From the NCBI GenBank assembly GCA_937925515.1, contig CALALP010000042.1, forward strand, positions 24,601-88,600: a stretch of DNA of 64,000 nucleotides. The letters run 5' to 3'. Shown here in pieces: positions 18,983 to 26,963 of the stretch. Both the position numbers and the translations under genes were made by a program. The stretch comes from an uncultured Lachnoanaerobaculum sp. GTDB taxonomy: Bacteria; Bacillota; Clostridia; Lachnospirales; Lachnospiraceae. Position 1 is the stretch's first letter. The number at the start of each line of letters is the position of its first letter. Below the pieces are notes generated by a model. It was not told where the DNA came from. It saw only the letters and a program-made list of their open reading frames with translations, and made no database searches.

Positions 18983-20368
18983 TTATAAGATGTTTAATAC
19001 ATTTTCGCAACTGTCTATTATTCCATAATCGGCATATTCAAAAATTCTTGCATCTGGGTCAGTATTTACTGCAATAATTGTATTTGCCTGTTCAATGCCA
19101 CATGTATGCTGAACTGCCCCTGAAATTCCAAAGGCTAAATATATGTTTGGATTAACTGTTTTTCCTGTAAGTCCTACCTGAGATTCATAAGGTATAAAAC
19201 TCTTATCTACGGCAGTACGAGAACCAACAACCAAAAAGTTATTCTTTTTTGCCCAGTTAAAAATTAATGGTAGAGCTAGCTTTGCTCCCCCTCCAACTGC
19301 CAACAATTTATTATCCGTTTTTTCTATTGTTCTTACTGTTGCCATTTGTGGTAAAGTCTTACATACAATACGAGCCATGATATTTCCTCCTAATGCAGGA
19401 CGTATCATAAATAATTTTTCTCCATTTGTTTCAAGCAAAGTACAGTCTGCACAAAGACCTGTTTTTAAAAATGCAGCCACCTGTGGTGCATTACAACGCC
19501 CCCAAGAACTTGTATCCCAAAGTATTACTTTAGGTTTTTCCTTTATAGCAAGTTCTGCTATAACTTCAGGAGGCTGTTTTTTTATAACTTTTACTTTCTT
19601 GGCAATAGAATATGCAGCAGGAATTACTTTTTCTCCTACTGCCCATACTTCATCAAACTTTTTTTCATTAATCGGCAACAAAGCTTTATCATTTCGTATC
19701 TTTTTCTCTACCTCTGTTAAGACCTCAGAAAGCTTTTCAGCATCTATAAACTTACAATGTCTTTTGCCTAATGTATTATTATATGTTGAAACAACCAAAG
19801 TAGGTGAACCATTAAAACCACATCTTTTTTTATCAACTAATATAGTATCCGAGTCCCAAATTTCAGGTTCTACTGCCTTTGCACGAAAACTTGGAAATCT
19901 TAACTTATATGAACGTTCTATTGTAAGTAATGCAGGTTTAGTAACTTCTATTTCTTGGTATCTAGTTCTACATTTTATATTTCCATTATCTTTTATATAT
20001 GCTACTAAAACTTCTGTTATAACAGGTATACCCAAAAGTGCAGCCATACATGGACCTACTTGTGCTGTATCTCCATCCACACTCTGCCTACCACATAGTA
20101 TAATATCAGGTTTTAATTTCCTTACTGCCATAGAAAGCGTATAAGCTGTTGCAAGAGTGTCTGCTCCTGCAAATGCCTTATCTGTCAAAAGAATTGCACG
20201 AAAAACTCCAAGTCGTGTAAGCTGATAAAGTAAATCTCTTACATCAGGTCTTCCCATAGAAAGTACAGTTACTGTTGCATTTTTAAACTGTAAAGCACAT
20301 TCTAATGCACTTGCATCAAATGGATTTATTTCGCCGTTTACCTGTTTAACACAAACAAGAATATTCAT
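18983..20368 (-). CDS. Fused electron transfer flavoprotein, EtfB-EtfA
   Basis: 461 residues joining both Etf subunits in one chain. Residues 1 to about 235 are EtfB-like: MNILVCVKQV and GRQSVDGDTAQVGP, the nucleotide-binding signature. Residues about 250-461 are EtfA-like: a shortened N-terminal domain and the complete FAD domain with VGSRTAVDKSFIPYESQVG, then GKTVNPNIYLAFGISGAVQH and NTDPDARIFEYADYGI. Separate subunits total about 580-600 residues, so this is a compact fusion. Etf carries electrons between flavin dehydrogenases and other carriers; the likely partner is the FAD oxidase plus Fe-S protein of the same operon (24377-26935). Last gene of the 14-gene unit, starting 3 bases after the FGGY kinase gene. 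Confidence 0.92.
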   Translation of the reverse strand: MNILVCVKQVNGEINPFDASALECALQFKNATVTVLSMGRPDVRDLLYQLTRLGVFRAILLTDKAFAGADTLATAYTLSMAVRKLKPDIILCGRQSVDGDTAQVGPCMAALLGIPVITEVLVAYIKDNGNIKCRTRYQEIEVTKPALLTIERSYKLRFPSFRAKAVEPEIWDSDTILVDKKRCGFNGSPTLVVSTYNNTLGKRHCKFIDAEKLSEVLTEVEKKIRNDKALLPINEKKFDEVWAVGEKVIPAAYSIAKKVKVIKKQPPEVIAELAIKEKPKVILWDTSSWGRCNAPQVAAFLKTGLCADCTLLETNGEKLFMIRPALGGNIMARIVCKTLPQMATVRTIEKTDNKLLAVGGGAKLALPLIFNWAKKNNFLVVGSRTAVDKSFIPYESQVGLTGKTVNPNIYLAFGISGAVQHTCGIEQANTIIAVNTDPDARIFEYADYGIIDSCENVLNIL

Positions 20369-20371
20369 CTA

Positions 20372-21844
20372 TTACCTCATACTATGATATATTGGTGCAA
20401 GTGCGTCATGTATTTTACAATAATCCTTATATTTTTCAAGATACTTTGCAGTATTGTCTACATTAGGCTTAGTAACATCTGCTAGCTTTATACAGCTATT
20501 TAAAGCAGATTTAAAATCCTTAAATACTCCAATCGCCACACCTGCTAACATAGCAGCTCCAAATGAAGAATCACTTATTTCGTATTGATAAAGTTTCATT
20601 TCCAAAACATCTGCCACAATTTGTTTCCAAAGTTTACTACTTGCACCACCACCTATAATAATTGCCTCATTTTTATGTATAATCCCTGCCCTCTTAAGTT
20701 CATGTTTACAGTCTAGTAATGAAAATGCAACTCCCTCAAGCACTGCACGATTAAAATGTGCTTTTGTATGCTCTGCTCTAATCCCTGTAAAACTTCCACA
20801 TAAAAGAGGATCTCCATAAGGAGTTAATTCTCCTGTTAAATATGGGTGAAACATAAGACCATTACAACATGGCTTTATTGAGCTAGCCTCTATATCTAAA
20901 GACTTGTAATCTCCCCCAAAATTATCCCTATACCAACGATATGACGCAGCGGCAGACTTTGTAGCTGTTCCGGGATACCATAAGCCATTTATGATATGGG
21001 AATAATTTATAAGTTGTGCATTAGGATATGCTCTACCAGTAATAACACATATTCTACCTGCTGTCGCAAGCTTTATTGTAACATCTTTCTTAGATACAGC
21101 ACCTGCTGCAAGTATCTCCATAGCAGTATCAGTTGTACCGCAAATTACTAAAGTTCCTCTTGCAAGCCCTGTTTCCAAAGCGACATTAGCTGTAATTTCT
21201 CCCACAATATCCAAAGGTTCATATAGCTTAGGCAACATGTTCTCTTTTAATGAAACAATATCACAAAGTTCCTCTGACCACTTTCCGGAGTTTATATCAA
21301 AAAACATACTTCCCTGTGCCTCTATCCTGTCAGTGCCAATGTTTCCTGTCATACGATACCTGACATAATCTTTTGCAAATAGTATATACTTACATTGTTT
21401 CCAAATCTTTGGTTCATTTTTCCTAATCCATAAAAGTTGAGGAAGTGTCCATATAGTATCAGGTTTATGAAGTGTTTTATCCATAATAATTTGACTGTAC
21501 TTTTCACAAAGAAAATCCACCTCTTTTTTACTGCGTACATCAGTCCAATAGATTGAGGGTCTAAGTAATCTATATTTTTCATCAAGCAATACTGCAACAT
21601 GAGTAGCTGCATCTAGGGCTACTGCCTTTATATCATTTACTGATATATTGCTCAAACTTATAACTGCTCTTATATTTTCCTTAATTGCACTAATCCAATC
21701 TTCCGGATTTTGCTCTGACCACCCTTTTTTAGGGTGTCTAGTAGGATATTCTACTACATGAACTGCCACAACATCTCCATTTTCACATAATAATGTAGCC
21801 TTAGATGCACCTCCACCAAAATCTATTCCAAGCAAATACCCCAT
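20372..21844 (-). CDS. FGGY-family carbohydrate kinase (xylulokinase-like)
   Basis: 490 residues with the two actin-like domains of FGGY kinases, which phosphorylate ketoses or polyols with ATP. The N-terminal GIDFGGGASKA replaces the usual GIDxGTSxxK phosphate loop, an unusual version. WSEQNPEDW and a DAATHVAVLLDE segment resemble XylB-type enzymes; the C-terminal domain has GGGASSKLWKQIVADVL. The substrate is not predictable. Its place between the IolB-type isomerase and the Etf fusion suggests a step in the catabolism of the non-GlcNAc part of the imported glycan. It could also phosphorylate GlcNAc for NagA, though that is not a known FGGY activity. Confidence 0.9.
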   Translation of the reverse strand: MGYLLGIDFGGGASKATLLCENGDVVAVHVVEYPTRHPKKGWSEQNPEDWISAIKENIRAVISLSNISVNDIKAVALDAATHVAVLLDEKYRLLRPSIYWTDVRSKKEVDFLCEKYSQIIMDKTLHKPDTIWTLPQLLWIRKNEPKIWKQCKYILFAKDYVRYRMTGNIGTDRIEAQGSMFFDINSGKWSEELCDIVSLKENMLPKLYEPLDIVGEITANVALETGLARGTLVICGTTDTAMEILAAGAVSKKDVTIKLATAGRICVITGRAYPNAQLINYSHIINGLWYPGTATKSAAASYRWYRDNFGGDYKSLDIEASSIKPCCNGLMFHPYLTGELTPYGDPLLCGSFTGIRAEHTKAHFNRAVLEGVAFSLLDCKHELKRAGIIHKNEAIIIGGGASSKLWKQIVADVLEMKLYQYEISDSSFGAAMLAGVAIGVFKDFKSALNSCIKLADVTKPNVDNTAKYLEKYKDYCKIHDALAPIYHSMR

Positions 21845-21864
21845 ATTGATTTCCTCATTTTAAT

Positions 21865-22656
21865 TTAAATATCATTAAGCCATAAATGTTCAGGGTCAAA
21901 GCTCATAAAGAAACCTCTATCCTTACCTGCCATAATCCAAAGATAATAATTTTTATATCCGGGAGCACAACAACATGGGTGGTAGCCCTTAGGTATCTCT
22001 ACGAAATCGCCACTTTTTACAGTATAAGTTTCATCTATACTATTATCTTTAGTATATACTTTCTGTATACCAAATCCTGACGGTTTATTGTATTCAAAAT
22101 AATAAATTTCTTCTAAAATCCCCTCTTTTGGCATTTTGGATTCATCATGCTTATGTGGAGGATAACTTGCCCAATTTCCACCGTCTACAAATGCCTCTCC
22201 TACATAAATCATATCAGCCTCAACCCTCTCATCTACTATAAAATGAGCCTGTCTTTTCCAGCCTGTTTTACCTAATTCCTTGATTATTACATTTTCAGGT
22301 AATATTAAAACAGGTTTATGCTCATTTATAGCAGGGGCTTTACTTATTATAATACTAACTTCTGTAACAGCTTTTATCTCAAATTTTTCATTTTTAGGAA
22401 TGTATACAGCAGTCGCCACTCCGTCAAAAGAATTTTTTCGCTTTCCAATATTTATAAAATTAAAATCTGTGCCATATACACTACATTTTCCCCCAAGTAT
22501 AACTAACGCATATTCCTTATCTTTCTCATCAAAGAAACTGCTCTCGCCCTCTTCCATTCTTAAAGCATCTACTTCAAGCCACTTACATGCACTGTTTTCC
22601 TTAGAGTAAATGCTATCGCAACCATAATTTTTATTCCAATGTCTTTTAAAATTCAT
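21865..22656 (-). CDS. IolB/KduI-family isomerase (5-deoxy-glucuronate isomerase-like)
   Basis: About 263 residues of the KduI/IolB bicupin family. The metal-site region is visible in YPPHKHDES and EEIYYFEYN, and a second cupin signature in SGDFVEIPKGYHP. IolB converts 5-deoxy-glucuronate to 5-dehydro-2-deoxygluconate in inositol breakdown; KduI acts on a pectin- or hyaluronan-derived keto-uronate. The 263-residue length and the ending (FDPEHLWLNDI) resemble IolB. The ATG at 22656 overlaps the end of the pfkB-like gene and uses the AAGGAGG inside it; the ATG at 22662 lacks correct spacing. Directly upstream are kinase and aldolase genes matching the next two IolC/IolJ steps. The true substrate is uncertain because iolG, iolE and iolD are absent. 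Confidence 0.85.
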   Translation of the reverse strand: MNFKRHWNKNYGCDSIYSKENSACKWLEVDALRMEEGESSFFDEKDKEYALVILGGKCSVYGTDFNFINIGKRKNSFDGVATAVYIPKNEKFEIKAVTEVSIIISKAPAINEHKPVLILPENVIIKELGKTGWKRQAHFIVDERVEADMIYVGEAFVDGGNWASYPPHKHDESKMPKEGILEEIYYFEYNKPSGFGIQKVYTKDNSIDETYTVKSGDFVEIPKGYHPCCCAPGYKNYYLWIMAGKDRGFFMSFDPEHLWLNDI

Positions 22657-23560
22657 AGCCATTCCTCCTTAAATATTCCATGGTTTCCAAAAAGCTGGGT
22701 ACACTTTCTCTTGCTCCAAATCCACTACACTTAAGTGCAGATGTGGCACTTGCAAAATGACATGACGCTTTTAGACTAAAGCCTCTTATGAGTGCCACTG
22801 AAAATACTCCATGAAATACGTCCCCTGCACCATTAGTATCCACTACTTTTATGTGATAACATGGATATTTATATATTTCTGTTCCCTCATACAATATGCC
22901 TCCATGACTTCCTTTTGTAATAACTACTGCTTTAGAATTATATTGTTTAAATAGGCATTTTGCAGCATTACAAATTTCTATTTCCCCTGTATATGAAAGT
23001 GCAAACTCCTCGGACGGAATTAACACGTCTGCAAGTTTTATTAACTCTTCCACTCCTGTATATAATCCACCTGCATCATAAAGTACTATCCCACCTGACT
23101 TATGCATTAGTTTAGCTGCCTCTATGGCTGACTCCAGTTCATTACCGTCTACTAAAAGTATCTTAGCTTGTTGTATTAGTTCTTTTTGAAAAGTTGTAAG
23201 TTTAAGTTTTGGTAAATTTCCTTTATCAAAAACACATGTACGACTCCCATTTACCATATTAAGCCATATATTTGATGTAAATGACCTATACCCTCTATAA
23301 AGAGTAACCCCTGAGATATCAACTCCATACCTTTTAAAATCCTCTAAAAGAAACTGCCCTGCTATATCATCTGATAATACTCCTATATATCCTGAAGTTA
23401 TTCCCAATTTTGAGACTGTAACCATTGCAGTAGCAACAGGACCTCCACCACACTGCTTTGTTTCAAGTGCTTTAAGTTTAGCATCTTGTTTTGGAAATTT
23501 AGGAAGTACTGAAATTGTATCCATTACACATGCACCTATGCCAACAACTTGTGGTTTCAT
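22646..23560 (-). CDS. PfkB-family sugar kinase (IolC-like position)
   Basis: 304 residues of the ribokinase/PfkB family. The N-terminal GIGACVMDTI and CGGGPVATA match PfkB signature 1; signature 2 is DTNGAGDVFHG, with the catalytic Asp at about residue 247. These cytoplasmic enzymes phosphorylate sugars such as fructose-1-P, 2-keto-3-deoxygluconate or, for IolC, 5-dehydro-2-deoxygluconate. It lies between a class II aldolase and an IolB-type isomerase, as expected for IolC, and its ATG overlaps the aldolase stop (ATGA). Motifs do not separate IolC from other PfkB kinases. Confidence 0.9.
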   Translation of the reverse strand: MKPQVVGIGACVMDTISVLPKFPKQDAKLKALETKQCGGGPVATAMVTVSKLGITSGYIGVLSDDIAGQFLLEDFKRYGVDISGVTLYRGYRSFTSNIWLNMVNGSRTCVFDKGNLPKLKLTTFQKELIQQAKILLVDGNELESAIEAAKLMHKSGGIVLYDAGGLYTGVEELIKLADVLIPSEEFALSYTGEIEICNAAKCLFKQYNSKAVVITKGSHGGILYEGTEIYKYPCYHIKVVDTNGAGDVFHGVFSVALIRGFSLKASCHFASATSALKCSGFGARESVPSFLETMEYLRRNGYEF

Positions 23561-24384
23561 ACTGTCCCACTACTTCCTAATAATTCGATTTTTTCTTTTA
23601 CAAAATCGCTTACACTTTTTATAGCCTCCTGCATAAAAATATCTATTGCAGGAGTATTTCTAGGCGTTTCAAATACCTTATCGAGAAATGAATAACAAAG
23701 ATCTGTACTAAAATTAACTTTTCTTATACCTGCTTTAATAGCGTCTTGTATCTGCTCCTTTGGTATTCCTGAACCTCCATGTAAAACCAAAGGAGTTTTT
23801 GTAACTTCTTTTATTTCGCTAATTCTTTTAATATCCAGCTTAGGTGCTTTCTTATATCTTCCATGTGCATTTCCCACAAGTATTGCAAGTGCAAAGATAC
23901 CACTTTTTTCTACATAGTATTTTGCCTCTTTTGCACTTGTAAATTCTTCAATAATATCCTCATTTGCCGACCCTACATGCCCAAGTTCGCCCTCAACTTG
24001 TACAGATACATTTTTACATAAATCAACTATACTTTTTGTAACCTTTATATTGCTTTCTATTTCAAGTGTTGAGGCATCTATCATAATACCTGTACAACCT
24101 AAACGAAGTGCTTTTATAACTTCTTTTTCTGATGCTCCATGGTCTAAATGAAAACAAATAGGCACATTTACACTTTGTGCTGCCGCTATAATTATTGGAG
24201 CAAGAAAATCTGCATTTTCTTCTTGAAACAAGCGATTATAAACTTGCATAATAACCGGAGAATGCATTTTCCTTGCTGCATCTATAACTCCCATTACAGT
24301 TTCCATATTGTAAACATTAAAAGCCGGTATAGCAAAATTACCATTTTCAGCAATTTTTAAAATATCTCCTAGATTACTAAGCAT
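23557..24384 (-). CDS. Class II (zinc) ketose-bisphosphate aldolase
   Basis: 275 residues of the FbaA/GatY/KbaY/IolJ family. Visible are the catalytic Asp and zinc His in FHLDHGAS (D81, H82), the VEGELGHVG loop (E131/E133), the zinc His in GNAHG (H174) and the LHGGSGIP phosphate loop (H202). The family splits ketose bisphosphates into glyceraldehyde-3-P, or for IolJ malonate semialdehyde, plus DHAP. Short length and the neighbouring kinase and isomerase fit IolJ or tagatose-bisphosphate aldolase. The start overlaps the Fe-S gene stop by eight bases (ATGCTTAG). Confidence 0.92.
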   Translation of the reverse strand: MLSNLGDILKIAENGNFAIPAFNVYNMETVMGVIDAARKMHSPVIMQVYNRLFQEENADFLAPIIIAAAQSVNVPICFHLDHGASEKEVIKALRLGCTGIMIDASTLEIESNIKVTKSIVDLCKNVSVQVEGELGHVGSANEDIIEEFTSAKEAKYYVEKSGIFALAILVGNAHGRYKKAPKLDIKRISEIKEVTKTPLVLHGGSGIPKEQIQDAIKAGIRKVNFSTDLCYSFLDKVFETPRNTPAIDIFMQEAIKSVSDFVKEKIELLGSSGTV

Positions 24385-25489
24385 CTTCTGCCTCCTCTTT
24401 AGTTGCCTCTAAAACAAGTTCTTCAAGCGTCATAAGTTTCATGTTTTCAGGTCTTACCTCATTAAGAACTGACCACTCTGACGGACTTGCAGTTACAAGT
24501 AGTTCTGCCCCTGAATCTTTTGCCCACTCCCACCTTTTTTTGGCTGTCATTTTTATGACTTTTGGTATCCATTCTTTCATAAGGAGATTCCCTGCCCACA
24601 CAGTATCCTTTCCATGCAAAAGCATTTCATATCTTTGAGTACAAGCGTCCATTATTGCCCTTTCAGGTTCAGTTTCCAATAAATCACGAGAAAGTGCTGC
24701 AGGGTCTTGAAACACTGCTTTATATTTAAGTTTTTTAATGCTTAAAGCTTTAGTATTTATAAGCTCCTCTAAAAATTTAGGAAATGTCTTTATACAAGAA
24801 TTTAAATCAATTCCCCACTCTCTATATTCTCTTAAAAATATTTTTGCATCACATGGGTCAAATGCAATAATAGTTTCAAATTCAGAAAGTACTCTAGCAG
24901 CATTTGTCATTATCTGTCTGCTTTCCTCTGCCGCTCCTATCAGTGTTTCCATTGCCCAGCCACTATCAGGTTCATTTATCAATACAGTAAATTCTACACC
25001 TGCTCTTTTTAAAAGCCTTATAGCATTAATTGCAGTAGACGGTACTTTATATCTTGCGTCCTGTCCTAAAAACAATAATATCTTCTGCTTTTTTGAAAAT
25101 TTTTCAATCTCTGAAACTAATTTTTTGGACATTTCTTTTATTCCATACGGATTGCCACATTCTTCAATATTGTCTAACAATTTAACTATATATTTTGGAG
25201 TTATACCATTTAAAGCTGCCTCTAAACGTACTTCCTTAGTAAATGCAACAGGATCCCAACCTGTAACACACTCTCCTGTACAAGCCCCACAAAGAGCACA
25301 CTCATACACATTGTCTATTACCTCTGCTAAGTCTATTGCCTTACGCTCTACTAATGATAAAGACAATGCCCTGCCTCTAGCATTATTACGTTCCTGTCCT
25401 GTTACATTTCCAATGGGACAAATATGGCGACACATCCAGCAGAAACGACAGGCATCTATTGTCATCTTACTTTTTTCTGAAATTATCAT
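24377..25489 (-). CDS. Fe-S oxidoreductase subunit (GlcF/HdrD-like)
   Basis: 370 residues with two [4Fe-4S] motifs near the N-terminus: C14-x2-C17-x2-C20-x3-C24-P and C64-x2-C67-x2-C70-x3-C74. The rest matches GlcF/LutA/HdrD-type proteins, but the usual CCG cluster motifs are altered: FQDPAALSRD stands where a Cys/His is common, and LLHGKDTVWAGN where a CGAGG stretch is common. It probably passes electrons between the FAD oxidase encoded just upstream (21-base gap) and the fused Etf. Cytoplasmic, no membrane segment seen. The partner assignment is inferred from operon order. Confidence 0.87.
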   Translation of the reverse strand: MIISEKSKMTIDACRFCWMCRHICPIGNVTGQERNNARGRALSLSLVERKAIDLAEVIDNVYECALCGACTGECVTGWDPVAFTKEVRLEAALNGITPKYIVKLLDNIEECGNPYGIKEMSKKLVSEIEKFSKKQKILLFLGQDARYKVPSTAINAIRLLKRAGVEFTVLINEPDSGWAMETLIGAAEESRQIMTNAARVLSEFETIIAFDPCDAKIFLREYREWGIDLNSCIKTFPKFLEELINTKALSIKKLKYKAVFQDPAALSRDLLETEPERAIMDACTQRYEMLLHGKDTVWAGNLLMKEWIPKVIKMTAKKRWEWAKDSGAELLVTASPSEWSVLNEVRPENMKLMTLEELVLEATKEEAEDA

Positions 25490-25510
25490 ATCTGCTCGAC
25501 TTCCTTTCTT

Positions 25511-26935
25511 TTACAAACCAAGCTTATATGGATTCATTATTCCATTTGGGTCTAACTGCTTTTTTATACCTGTAAATACTTGCATGGCTAAGCCATATTG
25601 TTCTTTCATCAAACGACCAAGTTTAATTCCAACTCCATGATGATCATTTACTACTCCACCATTTGCAAGTGCAGTACGCACACCACAACTCCAAATTGCA
25701 TTATGCAGTCGCAATGCCTCTTTAGGATCTCTTGGCGGGTTATCCACTATAAAACGATCATAGACCATACAACCCCATTCATACCAATGCGAAAAATGTG
25801 CAATAAACTTTGCCATTGGAAAGTTTGTTTCAATAGTTTCTTTCATTGCCCAATATATTTTTTCTATCTTGTCATAGGTAGCAATAGTGTCCATAGTTCC
25901 AAACATCTGTGGAAGATCCATCATATTTCCGGGGTAAAAAAAAGCTATTTTCTCTTTCCACCATTTTTCGCCGTATTCACTTCCCAAATCTTCTGCACCA
26001 TATTTATCAAAAGTAGCAAGCAGTATCTTTTCCTCTGCTTTTACAAGTTCTTTTGCTCCCTCAAAGGCAACATTCATAAATGCTCCCTCTCTTTCTACTC
26101 CTACAATTTTTTTTATAAGAGAGGCTGTTTCTGCTTTATCATAAAGTCTTATAACAGAGGGCTTAAATTTTTGCAAAAGTTCTCTTGCCGCTTTAAAGGC
26201 ACTGCCTATATTTTGGAATAAAAATCCCCTAAAACGTCTTTCCTCCGGTTGTTCATAAATACGCATCTGTGCCTTTGTTATTACCCCAAGTGTTCCCTCA
26301 GAGCCTATAAATATCTGATTTAAATCAGACCCTGCTGCATGTTTTGGAACAGGCGAAGTTTCTATAATATCTCCATTTGGTAAAACTACCTCCATTTGTA
26401 ATACCATATCATCAATCTTACCATATTTAGTAGAAACAACTCCTATGCCCCTATGTGCAAGAAAACCTCCAACAGTTGAGCATGTAAGAGAACTTGGATA
26501 ATGCATTGTTGCATAACCAAACTTATTTGCCTCCCATTCTAGGTGCTTATATATAGCACCTGTTCCACAATCAATATACATTCCACTTGTATTAAATTCA
26601 TAAATCTGATTCATACGCTTGGTATCTAAAAGTATTCCACCGGCAACCGGTAATGCACCCCCTTGCGTACCACCTCCACCTCCCCAAGTAGTAACAGGTA
26701 GCTTGTAGTAGTTTGCAATCTTTAAAATTTTTGAAACTTCTTTGGCATCTTTTGGAGATACTATAAAGTCAGCCTCCGGCATACGCAAACCTCTGTCAGC
26801 CCACATTCTTGATAACCAAAAATAATCTACACTATGTGCTAATTTATCTATTTCTTTTGTAGAACAATTCTCCTGTCCCACTGCATCTTCCATTTCAGAT
26901 AAAATCATATCCTGTAAAAATTGAGAGCTTTGCAA
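25511..26935 (-). CDS. FAD-linked oxidase (GlcD / alkyl-DHAP synthase-like)
   Basis: A VAO-type flavoprotein of about 474 residues. The PCMH FAD-binding domain has TWGGGGGTQGG and the IGSEGTLGVITKA signature, and the C-terminal domain carries a VVNDHHGVG motif reminiscent of alkyl-dihydroxyacetonephosphate synthases and D-lactate/glycolate dehydrogenases. These enzymes oxidise alpha-hydroxy acids or related alcohols, passing electrons to Etf or quinone. The frame can start at GTG 26983, overlapping nagA, but a TTG at 26935 has a perfect GTGGAGG site 8 bases upstream and leaves nagA intact, so I prefer it. Followed by the Fe-S subunit; the Etf fusion closes the operon. The substrate is unknown. 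Confidence 0.88.
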   Translation of the reverse strand: MQSSQFLQDMILSEMEDAVGQENCSTKEIDKLAHSVDYFWLSRMWADRGLRMPEADFIVSPKDAKEVSKILKIANYYKLPVTTWGGGGGTQGGALPVAGGILLDTKRMNQIYEFNTSGMYIDCGTGAIYKHLEWEANKFGYATMHYPSSLTCSTVGGFLAHRGIGVVSTKYGKIDDMVLQMEVVLPNGDIIETSPVPKHAAGSDLNQIFIGSEGTLGVITKAQMRIYEQPEERRFRGFLFQNIGSAFKAARELLQKFKPSVIRLYDKAETASLIKKIVGVEREGAFMNVAFEGAKELVKAEEKILLATFDKYGAEDLGSEYGEKWWKEKIAFFYPGNMMDLPQMFGTMDTIATYDKIEKIYWAMKETIETNFPMAKFIAHFSHWYEWGCMVYDRFIVDNPPRDPKEALRLHNAIWSCGVRTALANGGVVNDHHGVGIKLGRLMKEQYGLAMQVFTGIKKQLDPNGIMNPYKLGL

Positions 26936-26963
26936 AATAATTTCCTCCACTTTTTTATAATCG

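Noticed and set aside
19377..20144. Open plus-strand frame of 255 codons
   Set aside because: It lies entirely antisense to the EtfB-EtfA fusion, which has clear family motifs; the composition is typical of a mirror frame and it has no ribosome site.
24738..25640. Open plus-strand frame of 300 codons
   Set aside because: Antisense to the Fe-S subunit and the end of the FAD oxidase, both with strong motifs; no credible start signals or recognisable product.
25598..26221. Open plus-strand frame of 207 codons
   Set aside because: Antisense to the FAD oxidase gene, rich in Phe/Tyr/Ser/Cys as expected for a shadow frame.
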